Shown: positions 36,601 through 41,605 of the stretch, in pieces | How the letters are laid out: every line of letters starts with the position of its first letter | How positions within the stretch are numbered: position 1 is the first letter of the stretch | Origin: Phoronis australis | Taxonomy: Eukaryota; Phoronida; Phoronidae | Reading direction: 5' to 3' | Length of the DNA stretch: 64,000 nucleotides | NCBI GenBank assembly: GCA_002633005.1 | Contig: NMRA01000384.1 | Location: forward strand, 35,958 to 99,957 | Made by a program: the position numbers and the translations under genes | The notes under the pieces: generated by a model | What the model was told of the DNA's origin: nothing | Databases searched by the model: none | Seen by the model: only the letters and a program-made list of their open reading frames with translations

Positions 36601-38896
36601 GTATTCATTATTAAGCTCACCACCAATCACAATATTGCAGTTCCAAAGAATAGGCACCTGGGCACCGCACGGTGGGTTGCTATTACTGAGTAGACTGTAT
36701 CTGAACAGAATATTCCTTGTTCAATATTTTGCCAAACAAAAAAGTGACAAGATAAAGAATGGCACAAACACGATACACGTTTTTGTTGGTAGTGTCAGGA
36801 AACACAATATCCTTTCGTTCGGTGATCTGAAAAATCACAATCAACATACGACGATCCCTCCACCTGTTTACAATCTCTAATCTTTCTTACCATAACATCC
36901 TTTTATGTCCATTTCCACACAACAGAATTTTAACCAGTGAATAAAGACTAGGATGTTTGAAATCACTAACATGATTACGTTTTCTTAATTTCCGTTGATA
37001 GTTGAAAGCAAAATTGCAAAAACAGCAAAGGATTCTATACTCCAGTTTGGGAAGGTCGCTTGGGTTACATCTCGATTTGATGTTGGGAAAACAAAATGGT
37101 GGAATCGCAGCTTTAATTTTTGCTGGTGAACAAATAGCTACAAAGATATTTGAACCCTTCAGTGGAACACCATTGCCATTCGAAACTGAACACCCGTTTA
37201 ATGCGTTCAACAATTCAACGAGTCTTTTATCCACATACGCCACTCACCTTTTTTCTTCGGCTGTTTCGGAGCAGTATAGGTAAGTGACTCGTTTTCATTT
37301 CCGTTGGCAGACGACGGCATACCAAACAGACCAGCAAGCTTTGACCTGCAAAACATAAGTACGCCTGCATTCATTACTTCCACCAATTCAACATTATGCT
37401 TTAAAACGAGATGTGTCCAAACCACAATGGTTCTCCATGTTTGAAATTTTGCATTGCTAAAACGAGGCATTGTCTCCTAAACAATAACGCACAACACTCA
37501 ACACTCATTTTTGCAGCGCCACCAGTTTCCATTTTATCCATACTCTTATGCCTGGTTGTGTTGAAAACGAATATGTCACTTTTTATTCATTAAACAATGA
37601 ACATTCATCCAGGTGAAAAGTAGATGTCACCAATCCCCAGTATTAAAGAGCCAGGCAGCTCTAAACAAAAGCAGTGAAGGTGGCCTTATGTCATTTTCAG
37701 TGCATCAGACATGCGCAGGCCTCATGGTTGGGTCCACTGCACCAAACACCTGAGCTAAGAACACGAGAGCCCCGTTATGATTCTTCGTGAAGAAAGTTTC
37801 AAGTCTCCTTTAAGAAAATGGACAGACGTTTCCATTTGTTGCCATGCACTATATATGTTGCAGGCATGTAACAGTGCCGTCCAGTAGGTTGCTCCTTAGC
37901 CTATAAAAAGCTGGGCAAGACTCTACCAGGTGTTTAGGGGTTTTAACATCAGTACCACCCTCGCGACACACTGGGCTCCCCATATGTCCAGTAATGTGTC
38001 TGTGTCAGGCTAGGTTACAGTGGCCTGACAAACTTTGAATGATGTGTCTTATGCCCAATCTAGATTTTTTTAACCTTTTGGTTTGATCACGTTGAAAAGC
38101 TCTACTAACATCAGGAAATTATTATACAGTAAAGTCCACAACTTGTGATTTTCAATTTTTCGCACCTGAATGTCATTCGTGTTTTCTTATCTGTTCTGGT
38201 AAATTTAACAGCTTTGCTTTTTAATATTATGAAATTTTCGACGTGACTGCGCCTTAACGGTATACCACCTGGAGAATTTCTCACTTACACTTGTAAGCAT
38301 GCAAAATAAAGTTCTTTTACAAATCATCGAATTAAACAATTTCCGAATGCACTATTATAATGTCAGTTACTTGCAGTTTTTAAGTAATTACATCAAGTGA
38401 CGACAAGAGTCACATTTGCTTTTTTACTTCAGCGCCCTCTTTTTTCCACACGTGACCTCAGCTTCTGGTCAACCTATAGTATATAGTGTATTGGGGACCA
38501 TCAGAAGCTAAGGACCCCAGTGCTTTTTTCCAGACTAAAATTAAGTCAAATTTCCGTCAAACATGTCGCTGCATTACTAAAACCACAACAAAGTCTTTCA
38601 ATTTGATTTCAATGTGGTTGCACCTGTTTCAAGTGTGTGGTTAGTGATTGTCCGGATAAGGCAAACCAAGCCCAAGGGCATTGTTGTTAATCTGTAGGCC
38701 CTAAGTGTAACACACTAACTCAATCTCAACTGTCTGGTCACGACTCAGTTAACATTGAGAATTTTAAAACGTTGGGCCATTTCTTCACCGGAAACCCAGC
38801 CAAAAATTCAACTATGCTAATTGACACTATGACCAATTTTTACCCTCCTGACGGAGTAAGGAAGTCGTTTTCATCGTCATCAGCACTAAAAAACAT
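532..38896 (-). CDS. FKBP15: FK506-binding protein 15 (WAFL), whole gene, 30 coding exons
   Basis: Endosome-associated protein of the FKBP15/WAFL family, which in vertebrates links early endosomes to actin and to the WASH complex. Thirty exons join with consistent phase and GT-AG borders to give 1465 residues; the human protein is about 1220. Layout: acidic start ending FLTPSGG (1-18); LFGM and [10 protein letters not shown] leader (to 50); WH1-like region (about 51-156); FKBP domain (about 186-279); Ser/Pro and Gln-rich linker (280-520); coiled coil (about 520-940); [10 protein letters not shown] block (993-1028); acidic run (1040-1075); 14 repeats of 22 residues (1081-1385); three PLFG-acidic motifs (to 1465). 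The start is fixed by similarity of the first residues to the vertebrate N-terminus, and the C-terminus matches the family's DDD..DWL ending. Odd points are the repeat array, absent from vertebrate FKBP15 as I know it, and a twice-present exon. Identity is very secure; exact use of every exon is inference. Confidence 0.95.
607..1363. other. FKBP15 last intron, with a 30-bp repeat
   Basis: Non-coding. Around 850-950 it holds about three copies of a 30-bp unit built on ACTAGAGTTGAACTACCAGC, on the plus strand. It keeps an 88-codon shadow ORF open, which I do not call a gene. Confidence 0.6.
1364..1454 (-). CDS. FKBP15: FKBP15 exon 28, second PLFG motif
   Basis: Encodes [20 protein letters not shown] then [11 protein letters not shown]. 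Acceptor CTTCAG, donor GAT|GTAAGT. The next exon continues in phase 0. Confidence 0.85.
1455..2723. other. FKBP15 intron between exons 27 and 28
   Basis: No gene, RNA or repeat that I can recognise; unique AT-rich sequence. Confidence 0.6.
2724..2799 (-). CDS. FKBP15: FKBP15 exon 27, first PLFG-acidic motif
   Basis: Encodes [20 protein letters not shown] then GDDDD. Phase 1 in from the repeat exon and 2 out. Acceptor TTATAG, donor CAT|GTAAGT. Confidence 0.85.
3281..4030 (+). mobile_element. LTR-like segment with heat-shock elements, probable Ty3/gypsy-type remnant
   Basis: Lies in the FKBP15 intron on the opposite strand. Three GAAnnTTCnnGAA-type boxes (3394-3406, 3458-3470, 3503-3515) and two weaker ones precede TATAAATA at 3608-3615, then a leader rich in GATCAAGTCAG repeats (about 3642-3720). 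It ends ..CTGTAACA followed by CCTGCGCCC and CACACGGGG, which resembles a tRNA-Lys primer-binding site next to an LTR. No gag or pol ORF follows. The outer boundary is a guess, and a cellular heat-shock promoter copy is the alternative. Confidence 0.45.
3358..3480. repeat. Two 64-bp tandem units carrying heat-shock boxes
   Basis: CAGTGATGAT(G/C)TAATTTGTT..GTGGAACTTTCTAGAAGAC occurs twice in a row; a decayed third unit follows to about 3525. Confidence 0.75.
4427..4590. repeat. 14-bp minisatellite, AAGTCCACTAATTG
   Basis: About ten units of (A/G)AGTC(C/T)ACTAATTG with small changes, in the intron after FKBP15 exon 26. Confidence 0.85.
5125..6196 (-). CDS. FKBP15: FKBP15 exon 26, acidic block and 14 x 22-residue repeat array
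   Basis: A 1072-nt exon. It opens [11 protein letters not shown], which continues the MNTIK|MVTLQLL segment of vertebrate FKBP15, so it belongs to this gene. Next come about 35 nearly all Asp/Glu residues, then 14 tandem units of about 22 residues with consensus [20 protein letters not shown] plus two. The [13 protein letters not shown] core is best kept; outer units are more diverged than units 5-8. Acceptor GTTACAG, donor GCAG|GTTAGT, phase 1. The function of the array is unknown; I see nothing like it in vertebrate FKBP15. Confidence 0.92.
6677..7641. repeat. Duplicated block, copy A (ends at assembly gap)
   Basis: Nearly identical to 8145-9105, with scattered substitutions and small indels. 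Homology starts at AAAAATGTCATGC and stops at the first N. Confidence 0.9.
7642..7862. other. Assembly gap (221 N)
   Basis: Unresolved bases between duplicated copy A and the hairpin-ended element. Confidence 0.99.
7863..8149 (+). mobile_element. 3' part of a repeat element with a terminal hairpin, copy 1
   Basis: GC-richer than its surroundings, with (GGACG)n-like runs, AGAGATGACGGCATAATGCG and a near-perfect stem ATGCGTCCACATAT / ATATGTGGGCGCAT, then AAAAAT. The same end is found in reverse at 51478-51540. Copy A shows the same flank without it, which marks its right boundary. The class is unknown. Confidence 0.7.
8145..9105. repeat. Duplicated block, copy B
   Basis: Second copy of 6677-7641. 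It begins exactly where the inserted element ends and continues into unique intron sequence at 9106. Confidence 0.9.
11819..11926 (-). CDS. FKBP15: FKBP15 exon 25, [10 protein letters not shown] block
   Basis: Encodes [20 protein letters not shown] then [16 protein letters not shown], matching the family's IMNQVFQSLR..TILGTIMNTIK block. Acceptor AATAG, donor AAG|GTATGT. Confidence 0.94.
12246..12425. repeat. 28-bp minisatellite, CATAACTAGGTCAATCATCTGCCACGGT
   Basis: About six units; two more units stand at the start of the second duplicate, 13050-13105. In the intron after exon 24. Confidence 0.9.
12364..13048. repeat. Duplicated exon-24 block, copy 1
   Basis: About 685 bp matching 13050-13734 with roughly one change per 30-40 bases. 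It ends GTCAACATCC immediately before a single N at 13049. Confidence 0.9.
12815..12967 (-). CDS. FKBP15: FKBP15 exon 24, downstream copy (duplicate)
   Basis: Same 51 codons as 13501-13653 with VSPDIIEAE in place of VSPDVIEAE. Acceptor ATTTTAG, donor GAG|GTGGGT; the other copy has GTGAGT. If only one copy is real, the protein is 1414 rather than 1465 residues. Confidence 0.75.
13050..13734. repeat. Duplicated exon-24 block, copy 2
   Basis: Begins in the 28-bp minisatellite just after the N and ends GTCAACATCC before unique sequence. It contains the upstream copy of exon 24. Confidence 0.9.
13501..13653 (-). CDS. FKBP15: FKBP15 exon 24, upstream copy
   Basis: Encodes [20 protein letters not shown] then [15 protein letters not shown], ending VSPDVIEAE. 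Phase 0 at both ends. A near-identical exon lies 0.69 kb downstream (12815-12967), differing at one residue (V/I). Both could be spliced in frame, but an isolated N joins the two copies, so one may be the other haplotype. Confidence 0.85.
14397..14489 (-). CDS. FKBP15: FKBP15 exon 23, coiled coil
   Basis: Encodes [20 protein letters not shown] then [11 protein letters not shown]. Heptad-like, phase 0, acceptor TTTCAG, donor AAG|GTAGAG. Confidence 0.87.
14817..15025. repeat. 20-bp minisatellite, CACAAGGATGGGTATGGCCC
   Basis: About ten units just downstream of the exon 22 donor on the minus strand. The exon frame stays open through it. Confidence 0.88.
15036..15188 (-). CDS. FKBP15: FKBP15 exon 22, coiled coil
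   Basis: Residues 809-859, with [20 protein letters not shown] then ATSDEKHQ, matching the QTQWEAKCEHLLASAKDEH block. Donor AAG|GTAGGG. The reading frame stays open for about 75 codons into a minisatellite in the next intron. Confidence 0.93.
15776..15847 (-). CDS. FKBP15: FKBP15 exon 21, coiled coil
   Basis: Encodes [20 protein letters not shown] then AAEQ, matching the LRQLLKKTRVSTDQAAAEQ segment of the family. Acceptor TTCACAG, donor CAG|GTAAGT. Confidence 0.92.
16043..16126 (-). CDS. FKBP15: FKBP15 exon 20, coiled coil
   Basis: Encodes [20 protein letters not shown] then EELKQQHE, matching the KKKSAQERSQAEEEIDEI region. Acceptor TTTACAG, donor GAG|GTACGA, phase 0. Confidence 0.9.
17181..17228. 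repeat. Perfect 48-bp palindrome
   Basis: ATAACTGATGATGTAATTTC followed by TATA, then its exact reverse complement with no spacer. It is either a tiny foldback element or a hairpin-prone site. Confidence 0.92.
17731..17910 (+). mobile_element. tRNA-derived SINE, plus strand
   Basis: An A-box-like TGGCATAGTTGGATAAG and a B-box-like GGGCTTCAAGTCC are spaced as in a tRNA. A body follows with TGGGTCACACTG, CAGTGCAATGGG and CCTGCGCATGTCTGA, shared with other copies in this window. It is too mutated to be a tRNA gene. Confidence 0.65.
17936..18072 (-). CDS. FKBP15: FKBP15 exon 19, coiled coil
   Basis: Encodes [20 protein letters not shown] then [20 protein letters not shown], matching the SEKQNRKQ..SLEEELTDL region. 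Acceptor TTTTAG, donor AAG|GTAAAT. A tRNA-derived SINE sits just downstream in the intron. Confidence 0.92.
20222..20437 (-). mobile_element. tRNA-derived SINE, minus strand
   Basis: On the minus strand the A-box is TGGCTCAGTGGTTTG and the B-box GGGTTCCAATCC. The tail shares GAGCTCGGTCTTA and the TGCAATGG-type segment with the copy near 43 kb. Confidence 0.7.
22289..22410. mobile_element. Small inverted-repeat (MITE-like) element, copy 1
   Basis: The left end AACTGAAAGTTCATTATTTC then TTGAGACC is an imperfect inverted repeat of the right end, GGTCTCAAGCAATAATGGAC then TGTCAGTT. A related copy lies at 28388-28498. Confidence 0.6.
22862..23027 (-). CDS. FKBP15: FKBP15 exon 18, coiled coil
   Basis: Residues 656-710, including [20 protein letters not shown] then RDGDLQQKL. 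Heptad-rich and in frame with both neighbours. Acceptor GATACAG is pyrimidine-poor; donor TTG|GTAAGT. Confidence 0.9.
23395..23600. repeat. ATTTTTC(C/T)GTAGAC short tandem repeats
   Basis: About ten imperfect copies of CATTTTTCCGTAGA, in the intron after exon 18. Confidence 0.7.
23885..23987 (-). CDS. FKBP15: FKBP15 exon 17, coiled coil
   Basis: Encodes [18 protein letters not shown] then [13 protein letters not shown], matching the family's YVEQSN and QARVLHAEQEK segments. Acceptor TTTCAG, donor AAG|GTAAGA. Confidence 0.94.
24356..24500. repeat. 19-bp minisatellite, CATTGTGGGTCCACTTTGG
   Basis: About eight units (some 17-bp) in the intron downstream of the exon 16 donor. Confidence 0.92.
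24618..24823 (-). CDS. FKBP15: FKBP15 exon 16, coiled coil
   Basis: Contains [20 protein letters not shown] then [20 protein letters not shown], one of the most conserved FKBP15 blocks. Acceptor ACTTGCAG, donor ACA|GTAGGT, phase 2. Confidence 0.95.
25268..25407 (-). CDS. FKBP15: FKBP15 exon 15, start of coiled coil
   Basis: Contains [20 protein letters not shown] followed by DKIDKVQEK, matching the family's EARQHNTEIRM-type segment. Acceptor TCCCAG, donor AAG|GTGAGA. Confidence 0.92.
26017..26137 (-). CDS. FKBP15: FKBP15 exon 14, Gln-rich linker
   Basis: Starts [20 protein letters not shown] and ends in PQQQQFPG. Donor CCAG|GTAACC, phase 1. The acceptor is a CAGCAG pair, and the exon begins with a short repeated QPFQ. 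Confidence 0.85.
26783..26838 (-). CDS. FKBP15: FKBP15 exon 13, short linker exon
   Basis: Encodes [18 protein letters not shown]. Acceptor ATTGCAG, donor CAA|GTAAGT. Its frame stays open into both introns (26579-27082), but the added residues do not look like the family. Confidence 0.85.
27390..27510 (-). mobile_element. Possible decayed tRNA-derived SINE
   Basis: The minus strand has a B-box-like TGGGTTCTAGTCTCGG about 70 bases after GAGTCGACTACACTG. The A-box is weak, so this is less sure than the other copies. Confidence 0.4.
27744..27933 (-). CDS. FKBP15: FKBP15 exon 12, Gln/Pro/Met-rich linker
   Basis: Residues 384-446, low complexity, ending [18 protein letters not shown]. Donor CAAA|GTAAGA, phase 1. 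The acceptor reads CAGCAG (NAGNAG), so one Gln may be optional. Confidence 0.85.
28388..28498. mobile_element. Small inverted-repeat element, copy 2
   Basis: GAAAATTCATTATTGCTTGA then GACC on the left, and GGTCTCACGGAATAACGACC then TGTCAGTT on the right, the same ends as 22289-22410 with a different middle. Confidence 0.55.
28696..28818 (-). CDS. FKBP15: FKBP15 exon 11, [16 protein letters not shown] block
   Basis: Contains [17 protein letters not shown], almost invariant in the family, followed by an acidic SSEDEEH tail. Donor CAG|GTAGAG is preferred; a second in-frame GT lies 6 nt upstream. Phase 0. Confidence 0.92.
29150..29285. repeat. Dispersed repeat with 22-bp internal tandem units, copy 1
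   Basis: Four units of about AATTCATGAATTCTATCCCAT, then a tail AATTCAACATTCCAACCTCA with CCAACCAATCACTT and GCCATTTTGTTAGG. The same arrangement recurs at 53915-54075. Confidence 0.75.
29827..30018 (-). CDS. FKBP15: FKBP15 exon 10, Ser/Thr/Pro linker
   Basis: Residues 279-342: [19 protein letters not shown] at the start and [11 protein letters not shown] at the end, the latter matching the TKSNSLSEQL-type segment of vertebrate FKBP15. Acceptor TTGAAG, donor CAG|GTTTGC is weak. Phase 0. Confidence 0.9.
30518..30661 (-). CDS. FKBP15: FKBP15 exon 9, FKBP domain end
   Basis: Starts [15 protein letters not shown] and includes [13 protein letters not shown] and the final VFDVQVV strand. Trp232, Tyr255 and Phe272 align with FKBP12 Trp59, Tyr82 and Phe99, so the drug and proline pocket looks intact. 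Whether it is catalytically active cannot be read from sequence. Acceptor TCACAG, donor AGG|GTGGGT. Confidence 0.95.
30662..32164. other. FKBP15 intron between exons 8 and 9
   Basis: No gene. It contains one copy (about 30755-31010) of a diverged AT-rich dispersed repeat also seen near 25.9, 29.4, 44.7, 50.6 and 53.5 kb. A TGACGTCA octamer lies near 31730; its relevance is unknown. Confidence 0.5.
32165..32233 (-). CDS. FKBP15: FKBP15 exon 8, FKBP domain middle
   Basis: Encodes [20 protein letters not shown] then VIK. Phe209, Asp210, Phe219, Val228 and Ile229 align with FKBP12 pocket residues Phe36, Asp37, Phe46, Val55 and Ile56. Donor AAG|GTAAGT, phase 0. Confidence 0.95.
32798..32950 (-). 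CDS. FKBP15: FKBP15 exon 7, start of FKBP domain
   Basis: Residues 157-207. The FKBP fold begins at [14 protein letters not shown]; Tyr195 aligns with the FK506-pocket Tyr26 of FKBP12. Acceptor CACCAG, donor CAG|GTATGT, phase 0. Confidence 0.95.
33346..33444 (-). CDS. FKBP15: FKBP15 exon 6, WH1-like region
   Basis: Encodes [20 protein letters not shown] then [13 protein letters not shown], typical of the end of the WH1-like region. Acceptor ATTTAG, donor CAG|GTAAAA, phase 0 at both ends. Confidence 0.92.
34396..34592. repeat. 30-bp minisatellite that duplicates the exon 5 splice donor
   Basis: About seven units of GTGTTGGTGTGAACTTACAG then AGAA. The last unit is the real exon 5 end, where ACTTAC is the GTAAGT donor on the minus strand. 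Confidence 0.8.
34578..34652 (-). CDS. FKBP15: FKBP15 exon 5, WH1-like region
   Basis: Encodes [20 protein letters not shown] then SFAFS, matching the YKILLY strand of FKBP15. Donor TCC|GTAAGT. Directly downstream the intron holds about six further copies of the donor sequence in a 30-bp repeat. Confidence 0.9.
35620..35689 (-). CDS. FKBP15: FKBP15 exon 4, WH1-like region
   Basis: Acceptor ATTCCAG, donor GAT|GTAAGA. Encodes [20 protein letters not shown] then TLD. Phase 2 in, 0 out, matching both neighbours. Confidence 0.87.
35860..35935. mobile_element. Short foldback element copy related to 61862-61936
   Basis: Contains CATTTTGAGAACC, TCTCCACTGAATAACAGGT and AACTGGTTCTC, the middle being the reverse complement of the one near 61.9 kb. 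Diverged. Confidence 0.5.
36320..36392 (-). CDS. FKBP15: FKBP15 exon 3, start of WH1-like region
   Basis: Acceptor TTTTTAG, donor TA|GTAAGT. Encodes an Ala/Pro/Gln stretch and then [13 protein letters not shown], the first strands of the WH1-like region. Phases 1 in, 2 out. Confidence 0.88.
37248..37345 (-). CDS. FKBP15: FKBP15 exon 2, [14 protein letters not shown] leader
   Basis: Acceptor TTTGCAG, donor AAG|GTGAGT. Encodes [20 protein letters not shown] followed by [12 protein letters not shown], a signature stretch of the FKBP15 N-terminus just before the WH1-like region. Confidence 0.93.
37346..38843. other. FKBP15 first intron
   Basis: Apart from the SINE tail near 37.7 kb I recognise nothing here. 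Confidence 0.55.
37690..37760 (-). mobile_element. Tail fragment of the tRNA-SINE family
   Basis: On the minus strand it reads GTGCAGTGGACCCAACCATG and CCTGCGCATGTCTGATGCA, matching the tail of the 17.7-kb SINE. Confidence 0.5.
38844..38896 (-). CDS. FKBP15: FKBP15 coding exon 1 (start codon)
   Basis: Encodes [18 protein letters not shown], closely matching the start of vertebrate FKBP15. The ATG is at 38896-38894. The donor is GG|GTAAAA and the exon ends in phase 2. The leader upstream carries a TGACGTCA octamer. Confidence 0.9.
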
Positions 38897-41462
38897 CTCT
38901 GGTCTTCATCCGAACACTCCGCACACTTTGGAAACACTTCCCCCTTTTCTTGTCACAAGAATAGTGACGTCACTTCCTTCTTATACTCGACGACATCTGT
39001 TGGTGAAATTATATTTGTCAATTTCTCGTAAATAATAGCACATTTTAGAAATATTGCTTCCCATGTATGTATTGAGGAATAATTTATGGTGGCATAATTC
39101 AGAAATGGACCTTAATTGGTGAATATTATTTGACACGATTACTGATGACGAAATTACAATCGGACATCGCTTGAGAGCCTTGTGACCTCTGTGTAAACAT
39201 ATTGTGCTTGTGGTAATTTATCGTCACGACGTGCCTCATTTGGTAAAGCGTTGGTCCCAGGGTACCAGAATTGTGTTCTAGCTGTCCTTAAAATTTGTCG
39301 TGTGGTTTACCGTATTTAAAAAGAGGCTGCGATCGTCAAGAGGTGGTAAGTTTGGTTGTGTTCATGCAGTCGCGGGAGATCTTGGATTCTTTGGTAACCT
39401 GATATTTGATTCTTACGACTTTTAAATCGTAAGAAGTACGTCATCAACGTCTACGAACTTGCACACTTTACTGGTTGGCCAACACACAGACACATTTAAT
39501 CAGCCACTCGTATGACTCTATAATAAATAGAAGGTATAATCTAGGCTATCCTATGTGGCAGGCGAGCTCTTTCGTTTAAAAATTAACGGGACAGCTTTAA
39601 TCATAGGCAACAGGTAGCCCCTCGGCCTCGGTTGGCTGGCTAGGGGCTAAGCAATTAGGTAGCCCTGGATGCCAAAGGCATACAGGAGGAATAGTACATC
39701 TCCATAAAAAGTTATTCATCTTAAAGCATAGCTAATAAAATTGCATGAATCGTGTGCGTGATATACATACACGCTGAGTTATAATTAATACATTTCGTGA
39801 CTCTGGATATAATTTGGTGAACGTAACTTGCAGCGGCGGACCTAGGATATCATAAGGGGGACCCAACATTTTGTCTCGGGCAATTGCGCAACAAAGCACA
39901 ATTGTAGCCCAAAAATAGGGAACTCGTTTCTGAGGTTGTGGACCTTTTACTAAAAAACAAACGGAGGACTAAAGTAATCGGACCCTCCCCCCCCTCCCCC
40001 CCTCCCTATATCCGCTTATAATGACTTGAACTATACAGTACGACCACCCTCTCTAGCTGGCTCAGCAGAGACGGTGTAGCTCCTATCAAAGTCACGTTAT
40101 ATTACCTTTTGCGCTTAGGGACACCTTAGGAGGCCATCAATGTCTTTAATTTCTCCCAACTCGAACAAATATTCTCATTACCAAACTTTTTCTTTGAGCA
40201 GTCCCCCATTGAGCTCCCAAAGTTAGTAACTGTCTATATTTACACTGCGCACGCCAGGGGATATGACGTCATACCACCTGTTACCTTTTCACCGCAAAAT
40301 ATTTGAACTGATGTCATGTGAGTTAGGCAAGGACTAGCGCAAGACTAAGCAAAGCGCTTGAGCTAGCACGTGACACATGCAAAAATTAGCACAGGAAGGT
40401 ATTAGGTAGAATTGGCAAGATTTTTGTTCGTCAATAGACATGATTTCAGATAACTTCCCCAAAAATGGCACCCGGTAAGGGAAGCTCAAGCGAACGGCGA
40501 CATATTTTCACGAATGTGTTCAAATTACTTTGACTAATTTGTCTCGAATCATGGTATATTATGTTACCTGCAACTCCATGTGCATATGTGCATGTTTCAT
40601 TTGATTTTATTCACTGTAACTTTTTATGGGGGTGTACTATTGCCCCTGTATGCATGCAGTATTCAGGGCGATGTAATTGCCTACTAACTTTAAATACTCT
40701 TCAAACTGGCAATTCCAACCATTAATGCCTAACATGATATTTGTTTAGTGAAGGCACAACAATTAAAAGCAAATGGAACCACCTGATTGGGCAAATGCCT
40801 CTAATTCCAAACCTCACTCCATTGTGCTTCCAATGGGTATAGGTGGTGTCAAAGCAAAATAACAACATAATTGGCGACACATCGTGGTGAGGGTAACGAA
40901 TAAATATTACAATATGTATTCTTGGAACAAGTGTGCATCACATCTCGTTCATCGGTTTTGTTCCAGATTTATTACTGCCTCACTCTGACTCACGCCTGTG
41001 CCTAATGGACAGCTCAAAACTTTCAACCAGTCAGCAACTGTATCACGATTTTGTTGTTTTCACTTGGTACGAGGCTATTTTAACCATGCACAATAGAGCG
41101 CCTTCTTGTGGTATCCATCGTTAATCAGTGAGTGAATTGTGGAATTTGGGACATGTTGCTTGCAGGAGACGGTTCCATTTTTCTTCAATGGTTGTGTCTT
41201 CTCTTAACCAATATTAGGTTAAGCGTTATAATATCAAGTAAAGATCCATTTTGGAACCGAAAAGCCATACCTTGAAGTCGTCGGTGCACAGCCATTTTGT
41301 ACGTATCTCACAGACTTGATTCACCACTTGGTGCACCCTCTTTTGTTGTGGAGAAGGCACACTACATGGTGATAGAACTTTGGAAAATGGCCTATTTGAA
41401 AAAAATCGTTTCGGGACATATTGATTATGTATTTCATCATTGAAACAAGTTGTTCTTTTCAG
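38897..41462. promoter_or_regulatory. Divergent intergenic region between FKBP15 and SLC31A1
   Basis: The two genes are head to head. A perfect TGACGTCA (CREB/ATF site) lies 70 bp upstream of the FKBP15 ATG (38965-38972) and another at 40264-40271. TGCGCAC (40246-40252) and TGCACCC (41332-41338) fit the metal-response core TGCRCNC. A strong donor GTGGTAAGT at 39346 could end a non-coding first exon of SLC31A1, spliced to the acceptor at 41462. A decayed tRNA-like stretch is near 39230-39300. Promoter use is inferred. Confidence 0.45.
38965..38972. promoter_or_regulatory. Perfect CRE octamer TGACGTCA
   Basis: Palindromic CREB/ATF site immediately upstream of the FKBP15 start codon, in the presumed core promoter or leader. 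Confidence 0.5.
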
Positions 41463-41605
41463 TGTTCATCTCAAACTTCCAAACGTCAGTCCTGCGAGGT
41501 CTGAGAAAATCCACAATCTTCCAGCTGTTAGTCGCCGTGGTAATAGTTTCCATAGTGATTCATTGGCATTGCCTGAACAAAGATTACAAGATGAACCACA
41601 GCATG
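41463..41605 (+). CDS. SLC31A1: SLC31A1 first coding exon (5' UTR plus MNHSM)
   Basis: The acceptor TTGTTCTTTTCAG at 41462 suggests the exon starts at 41463 with a 128-base leader. The ATG at 41591 gives MNHSM, then donor ATG|GTAAGA. Met and His at once fit a CTR1 N-terminus, and phase 0 joins exon 2. If this exon is not used, translation could start at Met8 of exon 2. Confidence 0.7.

Noticed and set aside
39230-39300. Another tRNA-SINE (GTGCCTCATTTGGTAAAGCG)
   Set aside because: Only an A-box-like piece is visible; the B-box and tail are too decayed to support a call.
41271-41295. Minus-strand ATG reading MAVHRRLQ followed by a GTATGG donor, as an alternative FKBP15 start
   Set aside because: The exon at 38844-38896 has its own ATG and matches the known FKBP15 N-terminus; these eight residues match nothing and may be chance.
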